A stretch of DNA of 64,000 nt from Mycolicibacterium sp. P1-18 (GTDB lineage Bacteria > Actinomycetota > Actinomycetes > Mycobacteriales > Mycobacteriaceae). Below are positions 39,454 to 47,441 of this stretch, piece by piece. How positions within the stretch are numbered: the first letter of the stretch is position 1; each line of letters begins with the position of its first letter. Position numbers and translations under genes: made by a program. The notes below the pieces were generated by a model that saw nothing but the letters and a program-made list of their open reading frames with translations, did not search any database and was not told the origin of the DNA. The stretch is from NCBI RefSeq assembly GCF_008329535.1, contig NZ_NPKR01000006.1, forward strand, positions 248,001-312,000. The letters are read 5' to 3'.

Positions 39454-41711
39454 CGCTCGATCCTGACGGTCGTCGGCGGCTGACCCGGTTCACTCGCCTC
39501 GCGTTCCAGTGCGACCAGGGCGACCGCCCGCGCGTGGTAGCGCGCGGAGATGGACTCGTCGGTGCCGCCGGTGAAGATGGGAATCGGCGCCATGCCCTTG
39601 GCGTGGCGCGCGGCATTCTTGCCGAGCTCCCGGTACATCCGGTCGGTCAGCAGCGGCGCGACGCTGAACAGCTCCAGGTTCGCCAGCGGTGAGAGGTCGC
39701 GGCGGTGAATGAGCGCGGTTCCCTTGCCCTGCAACCCTATTCCGATCCCGGAACCCGACAGCCGGGCGGCGGTCAACCCGATCATGCCGACGTCGATCGT
39801 CGAGCGGATCCGGACCAATCGGGGCACACAGCCCTCCTCCTCGAGTCCCGCCGAGATCTGCCGAAGTACCTCGCCGACGGTCAGGCCGCACAGCGACAGC
39901 CACACGGACCGCCCGAGCGCGGGCGACAGCCCGATGCAGACCTCGCGGGGATCGCTGCCCTGCCTGGCGGTTTCGACGTCGGTGAACGTGACGTGACCGG
40001 CGTGCTCGGCCTGGTCGGCGGTCAACTCGTCGGCCGTCCGCGCCTGCCGGATGGCGTCGATCTCGGCGCGTCGCTCCGCGGTCAACGCGTATCCGGTGCC
40101 CGGGCCCCGATAGTCGTTGGGATCGGTGATCTTCGACAGCACCCGGAACTCCCCGTCGAAGATCGCCGAGGTCTGCAACTGGTCCCCGCGCAACCGTTCC
40201 CGGGTCAGCGCCATGATGGCCTCGGCCTCCGCGTCGTAACCGGTGCGCTGGAGGGAGGCGATGACGTCGAACACCGTCAACTGCTTGGCCTCGATCGCGG
40301 TGGCCGCCTCGGCGACCGCCTTGGGGTCACCCACCGACAGATCGCGAGAACCGTTCGCCACCACCACCGCGTCGACGCGTTCGTCGTCGAAGTCGGCCAG
40401 GCCCAGATCGCGGTAGACCGCCTGAACCGCGGTCGCGGCGCGCCGCCGCACCCGGGCCAGATGCTCGACGGGGACGGTTCGCAGCCCGCCGTCGACGCCC
40501 CAGTCGCGTTGCAGCACCAGGAAGTCGTCCATGTCGTCGGAGTTGAAGTTCGACAGCGCGAAGGCGTTGTCGTAGCGGGGAATCGAGCCGAATCCCGAGA
40601 AGATGAAGTCGGCCCCGGCCAGCAGCACGGGCAGGGTGTGGGCGCTGCGCCGCACGTCGGACTCGGAGATGAGATTGTCGTTGCCCGCGCACGATTCGAG
40701 GTCGCGAAGCATCACCATCAGATTCTCGGCGAGAAGTTCCTTCATGCCGTCGGGCACCGAGGCCACGACGCCGACGCCGTCGATGCCGCCGTTCTGCACG
40801 CCCTGGGAACCCAACGCCCTGGCCAGCGAGACGCAGCGCGACTCCAGGTACAGGATCGAGCACTTCTCCGCCGCGCCCATCAGCACCTCGGCGCCACCAC
40901 CGCTGGTCACCCGCATCTTGAGTCCGCGCGAGGCGTAGGCGGAGGTGAGGATGGCCTTCGAGAACGGGGTGTCGTCACCGTCGACGAACACCTGCTCGGT
41001 GCCGTACAGCGAGATCGTCTCGGCGTAGCTGGTCAGCCCGCGCAGCCCCAGCCGCAGCTCCAACGCCTCCTCGATGGAGCACTGCGCCATCGCGCCCGGC
41101 GTGCCGACCTGACTGCCGATCAACAGCGCGACCGCGTTGGACGGGGCGTCGCCCAGCACCGGCACCGTGGTCTCCACCTCGCGGAACCCGTAGGCCACCG
41201 CGCTCGCCGCGTCGGCGGCGATCAGCAGCGGATCGTCGAGCTGATTGGTCACGTGGGCCTGATTGCTGGGCGTCCGCCTGGCCCGCATCCTGGTCATCGC
41301 CATCTGCATCTCCACCGGGGAGAGCAGCGCGACGACGCGGGCCAACTTGGCGGGCGTGAGGCCGCCGACGAGACGCACCACCTCGGCGCGCGGCACGGTG
41401 AAGTCCACCGTCATGCGGGCCAGCGCCTGGTCGTCCATCGCCATGGCCTCCTCGGCCACGGCGAGGTCGAGCCCGTAGAGGGCGACGAACTCGTCGATCA
41501 CGTCGAACTCGTCGACCGACTTGCCGTCCAGCTCGACGACGACCCCGTCCGTCACCACCAGAGACGGCACGGGGTCGAACGGGCTGGCCATGGCGACCAG
41601 CCCGAGATCGGGGTTGGCCACGCTGAACCCGTCGAGGTTCACCGGCTTCGCGTCGAGGATGCGCATCCGGCCCTGGTCGAGGTCGGCGGTGCGGTCCGGG
41701 GTCTCGTCCAC
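39450..41711 (-). CDS. B12-dependent diol/glycerol dehydratase, fused large and medium subunits
   Basis: Converts 1,2-propanediol to propanal (or glycerol to 3-hydroxypropanal) with adenosylcobalamin. Residues 1-550 are the PduC-like TIM barrel: SNQAHVTNQLDDPLLIAADA (active-site Gln/His), QCSIEEALELRLGLRG (catalytic Glu), YGTEQVFVDGDDTPFSK, YASRGLKMRVTSGGGAEVLMG and NFNSDDMDDFLVLQRD. Residues 580-753 are PduD-like (CIGLSPALGRSVWLSLCG; RSTIDVGMIGLTAARLSGSG; KGTALIHRRDLSPLANLE). The GTG at 41711 was chosen because AGGAGG stands exactly 7 nt upstream (41719-41724). Sits 51 bases behind the permease gene. Confidence 0.94.
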   Translation of the reverse strand: MDETPDRTADLDQGRMRILDAKPVNLDGFSVANPDLGLVAMASPFDPVPSLVVTDGVVVELDGKSVDEFDVIDEFVALYGLDLAVAEEAMAMDDQALARMTVDFTVPRAEVVRLVGGLTPAKLARVVALLSPVEMQMAMTRMRARRTPSNQAHVTNQLDDPLLIAADAASAVAYGFREVETTVPVLGDAPSNAVALLIGSQVGTPGAMAQCSIEEALELRLGLRGLTSYAETISLYGTEQVFVDGDDTPFSKAILTSAYASRGLKMRVTSGGGAEVLMGAAEKCSILYLESRCVSLARALGSQGVQNGGIDGVGVVASVPDGMKELLAENLMVMLRDLESCAGNDNLISESDVRRSAHTLPVLLAGADFIFSGFGSIPRYDNAFALSNFNSDDMDDFLVLQRDWGVDGGLRTVPVEHLARVRRRAATAVQAVYRDLGLADFDDERVDAVVVANGSRDLSVGDPKAVAEAATAIEAKQLTVFDVIASLQRTGYDAEAEAIMALTRERLRGDQLQTSAIFDGEFRVLSKITDPNDYRGPGTGYALTAERRAEIDAIRQARTADELTADQAEHAGHVTFTDVETARQGSDPREVCIGLSPALGRSVWLSLCGLTVGEVLRQISAGLEEEGCVPRLVRIRSTIDVGMIGLTAARLSGSGIGIGLQGKGTALIHRRDLSPLANLELFSVAPLLTDRMYRELGKNAARHAKGMAPIPIFTGGTDESISARYHARAVALVALEREASEPGQPPTTVRIER

Positions 41712-41762
41712 GGTCTGGCCTCCTGTGCTCATTGCGGGCAAACCGTGGACGACTACTGCGGT

Positions 41763-43292
41763 CTAGTCTCGGACGGCGTTGTCCTCGTAGACGATTCGGC
41801 CGATCAGATCGTAGCGCCGCGGGTCCCTCAGCTTGAAGTACAGCGCCATTGCCGCACCGAAGACGAACAGTCCGACGACGATCCACGGCGTCAGCTGGAA
41901 CAGCAGCGTTCCCGACGCCGCGCCCGCCGCGGCGTCCTTGTGCTCCCACAGCAGGTAGACGACGTAGAGCATGCCGATGCCGCCCAGCAGCGGCGCCAGG
42001 AACGTCTTGAACCAGTGTGCACTCGACGGGTGGTTCTTGTGGAAGTGGAAGTAGGCGATCACCGCGAAGGCGCACAGCGCCTGCACCACCAGGATCGCCA
42101 TCGTGCCGAGGATCGCCAGCAGTGTGTACATGTGGATGTAGGGGTCCATGCCGGTGAAGTAGAAGGCCAGGATCAGCACCAGCGTGATCCCGGTCTGGAC
42201 GAAGGACGCGATGTGCGGCGACCCGTGGGTGGGATGGGTGGCGCCGATCGACTTCTGGAGCCCCTTCGACAAGCCTTCGCGGCCAAGGGCGTACAGGTAG
42301 CGCGACGCGCAGTTGTGGAAGGCCATGCCGCAGGCGAAGGAACCGGTGACCAGCAGGATGTTGAACAGCGTGATGGCCCACTCGCCGTAGGTGCTGCGCA
42401 CGTTGCCGAAGAAGATCTCCGAGGACGTGTCGGCGCTCTGCGCCAGTTCCACGGACTTGGCGGGGCCGGTGCCCGCGATGGCCATCCAGGACACGAAGAC
42501 GTAGAAGATGCCGACGCCCAGCACGCTGATCATGGTGGCGCGCGGGATGATTCGCTTGGGGTCCTTGGACTCCTCGCCGTACATCGCCGTGGACTCGAAG
42601 CCGACCCACGACCAGAACGCGAAGAACAATCCGAGCCCGGCGCTGGCGCCCGCGACGGCCGCCGGGGTGAACGCGCCGATGGGGTTGAGCGTCTCGGCGA
42701 CGGCGAACCCGTCGGGGCCGCCACCCTTGAACAGCACGGCCAGTGCGCCGAGGGAGAGCATCACGATCTCGGTCACCAGGAACACCCCGAGCACCTTGGC
42801 CGTCAGGTTGACGTCGAAGTAGGTCAGGATGCAGTTGAGCACCAGCATCAGGATCGCGGGCGCCAACCACGGCACGGTCATGTCGAATTGGGTCTTGAAC
42901 AGGTTCTGGAAGAAGAACGCGAAGATGCCGATCAGCGAGGCCTCGAACACGATGTAGGCCATGGTGATCAGCAGTCCGCTGGCCATGCCGACCACTCGGC
43001 CGAGACCGTGGGAGATGTAGCCGTAGAACGCACCGGTGGCGGTGATGTGCTTGGCCATGGTGGCGTAGCCGATGGCGAACAGGCCCAGCACCACGGTGGC
43101 GACGATGTAGCCGGCGGGGGCATGCGACCCGTTGCCGAAGCCGACGGCGATGGGCACGTTGCCCACCATCGCCGTGATGGGCGCGGCCGTGGCCACCGCC
43201 ATGAAGATGACACCGACCGTGCCGACGGCGTTTCGCTTCAGCCGTTGGACGTCACCGGTGTTCTCGTCGCGCGATACGACTTGATCGGTCAT
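41763..43292 (-). CDS. APC-superfamily amino acid/amino alcohol permease
   Basis: A 509-residue transporter with about 12 membrane helices. The N-terminal APC signature is clear: GVIFMAVATAAPITAMVGNVP and GYATMAKHITATGAFYGYIS; AFWSWVGFESTAMYGEES is the TM6 region. The end is cytoplasmic (YDLIGRIVYEDNAVRD). It is first in the dehydratase operon and divergent from a kinase/PLP-enzyme operon, like the permease of the mycobacterial aminoacetone/aminopropanol locus, so amino alcohols or related amines are plausible substrates. GGAAGG precedes the ATG. Confidence 0.9.
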   Translation of the reverse strand: MTDQVVSRDENTGDVQRLKRNAVGTVGVIFMAVATAAPITAMVGNVPIAVGFGNGSHAPAGYIVATVVLGLFAIGYATMAKHITATGAFYGYISHGLGRVVGMASGLLITMAYIVFEASLIGIFAFFFQNLFKTQFDMTVPWLAPAILMLVLNCILTYFDVNLTAKVLGVFLVTEIVMLSLGALAVLFKGGGPDGFAVAETLNPIGAFTPAAVAGASAGLGLFFAFWSWVGFESTAMYGEESKDPKRIIPRATMISVLGVGIFYVFVSWMAIAGTGPAKSVELAQSADTSSEIFFGNVRSTYGEWAITLFNILLVTGSFACGMAFHNCASRYLYALGREGLSKGLQKSIGATHPTHGSPHIASFVQTGITLVLILAFYFTGMDPYIHMYTLLAILGTMAILVVQALCAFAVIAYFHFHKNHPSSAHWFKTFLAPLLGGIGMLYVVYLLWEHKDAAAGAASGTLLFQLTPWIVVGLFVFGAAMALYFKLRDPRRYDLIGRIVYEDNAVRD

Positions 43293-43371
43293 CTGTGGTC
43301 ACCTTCCAGGCGAACGTCGGAGGTCCGGCGGTGACCCAGTGTGCTGCGGCCCACAGTCGAACTTCCGTATA

Positions 43372-43384
43372 TTGGCACCACCAA
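43372..43384. promoter_or_regulatory. TTGG-N5-CCAA dyad in permease promoter region
   Basis: TTGG (43372-43375) and CCAA (43381-43384) are symmetrical around CACCA. On the minus strand it stands about 80 bp before the permease ATG near an AT-richer stretch (AATATAC) that may be its -10. A candidate regulator site, perhaps for the GntR protein of the cluster; the evidence is weak. Confidence 0.35.
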
Positions 43385-43413
43385 ATGGATCGTGCAACCG
43401 TTCCGGTAGTCCA

Positions 43414-43443
43414 TTGACATAAATGGTCCAACCTTTTTAGGGT
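43414..43443 (+). promoter_or_regulatory. Promoter with internal GntR-type operator for the amino-alcohol operon
   Basis: -35 TTGACA (43414-43419) and -10 TAGGGT (43438-43443) are 18 bp apart. The spacer contains TGGTCCAACC (43424-43433), nearly the same as TTGGTCTAACC next to the gntR start region (46649). A repressor bound here would exclude RNA polymerase. Confidence 0.65.
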
Positions 43444-43493
43444 GGGTGCCTCGCAGCCAGCTGAGCTCGAGACATCTCAGGCAGGGAGTTCAG

Positions 43494-44765
43494 GTGTTCG
43501 ACTACGGCACGTTCTCGTTCGAGTCCAAGGCGCAGGTGCTCGAACAGGCGAAGAAGTACTGGAATCCGGACAAGACGCAGTTCTGGACCGACGCAGGCGT
43601 CGACCTGGTGATCGACCGGCGCGAGGACTACTTCCTGTGGGACATGGACGGTCGCAGGCTGATCGACATGCACCTCAACGGTGGCACCTACAACCTCGGC
43701 CACCGCAACGCCGAGATCATGGCCGCCGTCGTCGAGGGCCTGCAGCACTTCGACATCGGCAACCACCACTTCCCGTCGGTCGCGCGCACCGCGCTGGCGC
43801 AGCGTCTGGTCGACTCGGCGCCCGCGTCGATCACCAAGGTGGCCTTCGGATCCGGTGGCGGCGAGGCCATCGACATCGCGCTCAAGAGCGCCCGGCACGC
43901 CACCCAGCGCCGCAAGATCGTCTCGATCATCAAGGCCTATCACGGCCACACCGGCCTGGCCGTGGCCACCGGCGACGACCGCTTCTCCAAGCTGTTTCTC
44001 TCCGACCGTCCCGACGAGTTCGTCCAGGTGCCCTTCGGCGACGTCGACGCGATGGAGCAGGCGCTCTCGGCCGGAGACGTCGCGGCCGTGATCATGGAGA
44101 CGATCCCCGCGACCTACGGCTTCCCCCTCCCGCCGGCCGGATATCTCGAGGCCGTCAAGGAACTCACCGAACGTCACGACACGCTCTACATCGCCGACGA
44201 AGTGCAGACGGGACTGATGCGCACCGGCGAGATGTGGGGCATCACCAAGCACGGCATCGAACCGGACATCATGGTCGCCGGAAAGGGCCTGTCCGGCGGC
44301 ATCTACCCGATCACCGCCGCGATGCTCGGCGACCGGGCGGCGCAGTGGCTCGACCAGGACGGCTTCGCGCACATCTCGACCTTCGGCGGTGCCGAACTCG
44401 GGTGCGTCGCCGCGATCAAGACCCTCGAGATCACCAGCCGTCCCGAAGTGCGGTCCTCGGTGCACCAGATCACCGACGTCTTCGCCGAGGGGCTGGCCAG
44501 GATCAAGGCCGACCACCCGGACTGGTTCGTCGGCATCCGGCAGAACGGCGTGGTCATCGGCCTGGAGTTCAACCACCCGGAGGGCGCCAAGTACGTGATG
44601 CGCGAGCTCTACGAGAACGGCGTCTGGGCCATCTTCTCCACGCTGGATCCCTCTGTCCTGCAATTCAAGCCGGGGCTGCTGCTGAGTCGCGAGCTGTGCG
44701 ACGACGTGCTAGAACGCTTGGACGTGGCGGTGGGCAAGGCCGCCGTGGCAGCGAAGGCGGGGTAG
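43494..44765 (+). CDS. Class III PLP aminotransferase / amino-alcohol-phosphate phospho-lyase-like enzyme
   Basis: The 423-residue protein is a fold-type I PLP enzyme: FGSGGGEAIDIALKSAR, AYHGHTGLAVATGDDRFS, IADEVQTGLMRTGEMWG with the PLP Asp, and the Schiff-base Lys in MVAGKGLSGGIYPI. In mycobacterial aminopropanol loci, a class III enzyme acts as a phospho-lyase that converts amino-alcohol phosphate to aldehyde, ammonia and phosphate; with a kinase gene 3 bases downstream the same step is likely here, though a simple aminotransferase is not excluded. The GTG start at 43494 has AGGGAG 6 nt before it. Confidence 0.85.
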   Translation: MFDYGTFSFESKAQVLEQAKKYWNPDKTQFWTDAGVDLVIDRREDYFLWDMDGRRLIDMHLNGGTYNLGHRNAEIMAAVVEGLQHFDIGNHHFPSVARTALAQRLVDSAPASITKVAFGSGGGEAIDIALKSARHATQRRKIVSIIKAYHGHTGLAVATGDDRFSKLFLSDRPDEFVQVPFGDVDAMEQALSAGDVAAVIMETIPATYGFPLPPAGYLEAVKELTERHDTLYIADEVQTGLMRTGEMWGITKHGIEPDIMVAGKGLSGGIYPITAAMLGDRAAQWLDQDGFAHISTFGGAELGCVAAIKTLEITSRPEVRSSVHQITDVFAEGLARIKADHPDWFVGIRQNGVVIGLEFNHPEGAKYVMRELYENGVWAIFSTLDPSVLQFKPGLLLSRELCDDVLERLDVAVGKAAVAAKAG

Positions 44766-44768
44766 ACA

Positions 44769-45806
44769 GTGGGCGATGAGGGTTTCGTCGTCGACGAGAC
44801 CGGTGACCCGTTCGTCGCCGACGACGTCGCCGTCGCACGAGCCGCTCTCTCGGAGTACGACCATCCCGCCCGCGCCACGCTGCGCCTGCTGAACCTGTCG
44901 GAGAACGCCACCTACGAGGTGGTCGACGACCACACCGGGGTGCGGTCGATCCTGCGCGTGCACCGCAAGGGTTACCACAGCCGCCCCGAGATCGAATCCG
45001 AACTCGACTGGCTCGACGCGCTGCGCCGCGACGGCGACGTCACGGTTCCCGTCGTGCGGCCGGCACGCGGCGGTGGCCGGGTGGTGACGGTGGATCAGGA
45101 CGGGACGCCCCGCTACGTCGTGCACTTCGAGATGGTGTCGGGCGCCGAGCCCGACGAGAAGGCGCTCACCGTCTCGGACTTCCACACCCTGGGTCGGATA
45201 ACCGCTGCCCTGCACGATCATTCGACGACGTGGACGCGCCCGCAGGGATTCCGTCGGTTCTCGTGGGACTGGCAGCACAGTCTCGGTGACCGGCCGCGCT
45301 GGGGCCGGTGGGAGGACGCGACGGGAGTGGGCGAGTCGGAGCGACGGGTGCTCGACCCGGCCCGCGACCTCCTACGGCGCCGGCTCGAGGAGTACGGCAC
45401 CGGACCCGAGGTCTTCGGCCTGGTGCACGCCGACCTGCGACTGGCCAACCTGCTCGTCGACGGAAGCGCCGCGGCCGCCAAGATCACCGTGATCGACTTC
45501 GACGACTGCGGGTTGGGTTGGCACTTCTACGATTTCGGGACCGCGGTCTCGTTCTTCGAGGACGATCCCGCGGTACCCGAATGGCAGGACGCCTGGGCGG
45601 CGGGATATCGGACCCGGCGGCCGATGGCGGCGTCGGACGAGGCGATGTTGCCGTCGTTCGTGTTGCTGCGCAGATTCCTGCTCTTGGCCTGGATGGGCTC
45701 GCACAGCCATTCACGGGAGTCCCAGGCGATGTCGATCACCTACGCCAAGGGCAGTTGTGAACTCGCCGAACGGTATCTCGGCTCCGACGGCCGACGGCTG
45801 GCCTAG
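44769..45806 (+). CDS. APH-fold kinase, probable amino-alcohol kinase
   Basis: A 345-residue protein of the aminoglycoside-phosphotransferase/choline-kinase fold: N-lobe with NATYEVVDDHTGVRSILRVH (ATP Lys/Arg region), hinge FEMVSGAEPDE, then the catalytic loop GLVHADLRLANLLVDG (HxDxxxxN) and the metal site VIDFDDCGLGWHFYDFG. The M. smegmatis microcompartment locus has a kinase of this fold acting on (S)-1-amino-2-propanol. GTG start, 3 bases after the PLP enzyme. Phosphorylation of an amino alcohol before the lyase step is inferred. Confidence 0.85.
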   Translation: MGDEGFVVDETGDPFVADDVAVARAALSEYDHPARATLRLLNLSENATYEVVDDHTGVRSILRVHRKGYHSRPEIESELDWLDALRRDGDVTVPVVRPARGGGRVVTVDQDGTPRYVVHFEMVSGAEPDEKALTVSDFHTLGRITAALHDHSTTWTRPQGFRRFSWDWQHSLGDRPRWGRWEDATGVGESERRVLDPARDLLRRRLEEYGTGPEVFGLVHADLRLANLLVDGSAAAAKITVIDFDDCGLGWHFYDFGTAVSFFEDDPAVPEWQDAWAAGYRTRRPMAASDEAMLPSFVLLRRFLLLAWMGSHSHSRESQAMSITYAKGSCELAERYLGSDGRRLA

Positions 45807-45850
45807 GTCCCACCCAGTGATAGCCCCCGAAGAGCTCTGAGAGGCAACAC

Positions 45851-46630
45851 ATGTTCCAGTCATTGCAGGGCCGCACCGCGATCGTCACCGGCGGAAGTCG
45901 CGGCATCGGCCGCGGCATCGTCGAGACGTTCGCCGGTGCCGGCATCAACGTCGTCCTCACCGGTCGCAGTCAGGTCGACGTCGACGCCGCCGTCACCGCA
46001 CTGGCCGACGCTCCGGGCACGGTGACGGGGGTGGCCGCCGACGTCACCAGTCCCGACGACTGCAAGCGCGTTGTCGCCACGGCCGTGGAACGCCACGGCG
46101 GGGTGGACATCGTGTGTGCCAATGCGGGCATCTTCCCGTCGGCCCGCCTCGAGGACATGACCCCCGGGGACCTCGAGGAGGTGCTCGGCGTCAACTTCAA
46201 GGGCACGGTCTACATCATTCAGGCGGCACTGTCCGCGCTGGCCGACAGCGGCCACGGCCGCGTCGTGGTCACGTCGTCGATCACGGGACCCTTCACCGGG
46301 TACCCGGGATGGTCGCACTACGGCGCCAGCAAGGCCGCCCAGCTGGGCTTCATCCGCACGGCAGCAATGGAATTGGCACCCAAGAACATCACGATCAACG
46401 CGGTACTCCCCGGCAACATCGTCACCGAGGGCCTCGTCGACATGGGCGAGGACTACATGAACCAGATGGCCGCCGCCGTGCCCGCCGGGCGGCTCGGCAC
46501 CGTGGCCGACATCGGCAACGCCGCGCTGTTCTTCGCCACCGAGGAGGCCGGGTACGTCACCGGGCAGTCCCTGGTGGTCGACGGTGGCCAGATCCTGCCC
46601 GAGTCCCAGGCCGCGATCGCCGAGCAGTAA
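45851..46630 (+). CDS. Short-chain dehydrogenase, probable aminopropanol dehydrogenase
   Basis: A 259-residue classical SDR: cofactor motif IVTGGSRGIGRGI, NAG motif VCANAGIFPSAR, catalytic Ser in VVTSSITGPFTGYPG and Tyr-x3-Lys in HYGASKAAQLGF, and the C-terminal GYVTGQSLVVDGGQ. TGR after the second strand (VVLTGRSQVDV) suggests NADP(H). In the aminoacetone microcompartment locus an SDR interconverts aminoacetone and 1-amino-2-propanol, which would feed the kinase encoded just upstream. Third gene of the operon, 44 bases after the kinase, preceded by GAGAGGC. Confidence 0.88.
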   Translation: MFQSLQGRTAIVTGGSRGIGRGIVETFAGAGINVVLTGRSQVDVDAAVTALADAPGTVTGVAADVTSPDDCKRVVATAVERHGGVDIVCANAGIFPSARLEDMTPGDLEEVLGVNFKGTVYIIQAALSALADSGHGRVVVTSSITGPFTGYPGWSHYGASKAAQLGFIRTAAMELAPKNITINAVLPGNIVTEGLVDMGEDYMNQMAAAVPAGRLGTVADIGNAALFFATEEAGYVTGQSLVVDGGQILPESQAAIAEQ

Positions 46631-46643
46631 CTCGGCCGCCCCC

Positions 46644-46659
46644 TAGAATTGGTCTAACC
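46644..46659 (+). promoter_or_regulatory. gntR promoter -10 overlapping operator
   Basis: TAGAAT (46644-46649, TANNNT) runs into TTGGTCTAACC (46649-46659). The motif repeats the TGGTCCAACC in the promoter of the PLP-enzyme gene. A GntR protein bound here would repress its own gene. Confidence 0.6.
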
Positions 46660-46681
46660 GAAAGCCGAGAGGGGGCCAGCG

Positions 46682-47440
46682 TTGACGAAGTCGACCGAGG
46701 AACTGCGACGCCGCATCGTCGCCGACATCAACGCGGGCAGTCCCGGCGCCAAGCTCGGCAGCGAACGCGACCTCGCCGAGCGCTACTCCACCAGCCGCTC
46801 CAGCCTGCGCCAGATGCTCGCGGCGCTGGAGGAAGCTGGCCTGGTCCACCGCGTGATCGGCCGCGCGGGTGGCATCTTCATCAGCCACGCCCAGGTGCAG
46901 CGCAGCCTGGCCAACGTCGTCGGGGTGCCGGCCTTCCTGGCCAACCAGGGGTACGTCGCGGGCACCCGGGTGCTGTCCACCAAGATCACCGCGCCCGACC
47001 GCACCACCCAGTCGGCGCTGCAGATCGGCGCGTCGGACTTCGTCGTGGAGATTCAGCGGGTCCGCCTGGCCGACGGCTCCCCCATCTCGCTGGAGTTGGC
47101 GCAGTTCCCCGCCGAGGCGTTTCCCGGGCTGCTCGAAAAGCAGCTGGGCGGTTCGATTTACGAGATCCTGGAGAACGACTACGGCCTGGTCACCTCCCGT
47201 GCCGACGAGCGCATCGAAGCCGTCAACGCCACGCCCGACGAGGCGTCGCTGCTGGCCATCAAGGGACGGTCGGCGCTGCTGTTGATCACCCGCGTCACCT
47301 ACGACCAGAACGACGTGCCGTGCGAGTTCTCCCGCGACCTGTTCCGGGGCGACCGCACCCGCCTGGGCGTCACCGTGCAGGGCCGCGGCATCGGCATCCA
47401 GTCACCTGTCGCGGCGGCGACGGTGGCGCTGCACAGCTGA
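46682..47440 (+). CDS. GntR family regulator, HutC type (UTRA domain)
   Basis: The 252 residues divide into an N-terminal winged helix (KLGSERDLAERYSTSRSSLRQMLAALEEAGLVHRV, about 20-60) and a C-terminal UTRA ligand domain (VVEIQRVRLADGSPISLELAQ; IYEILENDYGL; LLITRVTYDQNDVPCEFSRD). TTG start with GAGAGGGGG upstream. Sites TGGTC(T/C)AACC lie before its own gene and before the PLP-enzyme operon, so it most likely represses the cluster until an amino alcohol or phosphorylated intermediate binds. Confidence 0.9.
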   Translation: MTKSTEELRRRIVADINAGSPGAKLGSERDLAERYSTSRSSLRQMLAALEEAGLVHRVIGRAGGIFISHAQVQRSLANVVGVPAFLANQGYVAGTRVLSTKITAPDRTTQSALQIGASDFVVEIQRVRLADGSPISLELAQFPAEAFPGLLEKQLGGSIYEILENDYGLVTSRADERIEAVNATPDEASLLAIKGRSALLLITRVTYDQNDVPCEFSRDLFRGDRTRLGVTVQGRGIGIQSPVAAATVALHS

Positions 47441-47441
47441 G

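Noticed and set aside
39705..43334. Open frame of 1209 codons on the plus strand
   Set aside because: It is antisense to the dehydratase and permease genes, whose motifs are complete. High GC makes such long shadow frames; the translation is His/Arg/Gly/Asp-rich with no domain.
43293..43493. Possible cobalamin riboswitch ahead of the permease-dehydratase operon
   Set aside because: The B12-box and the required arms could not be found in the 201 bp; the region holds promoter and GntR-like motifs instead.
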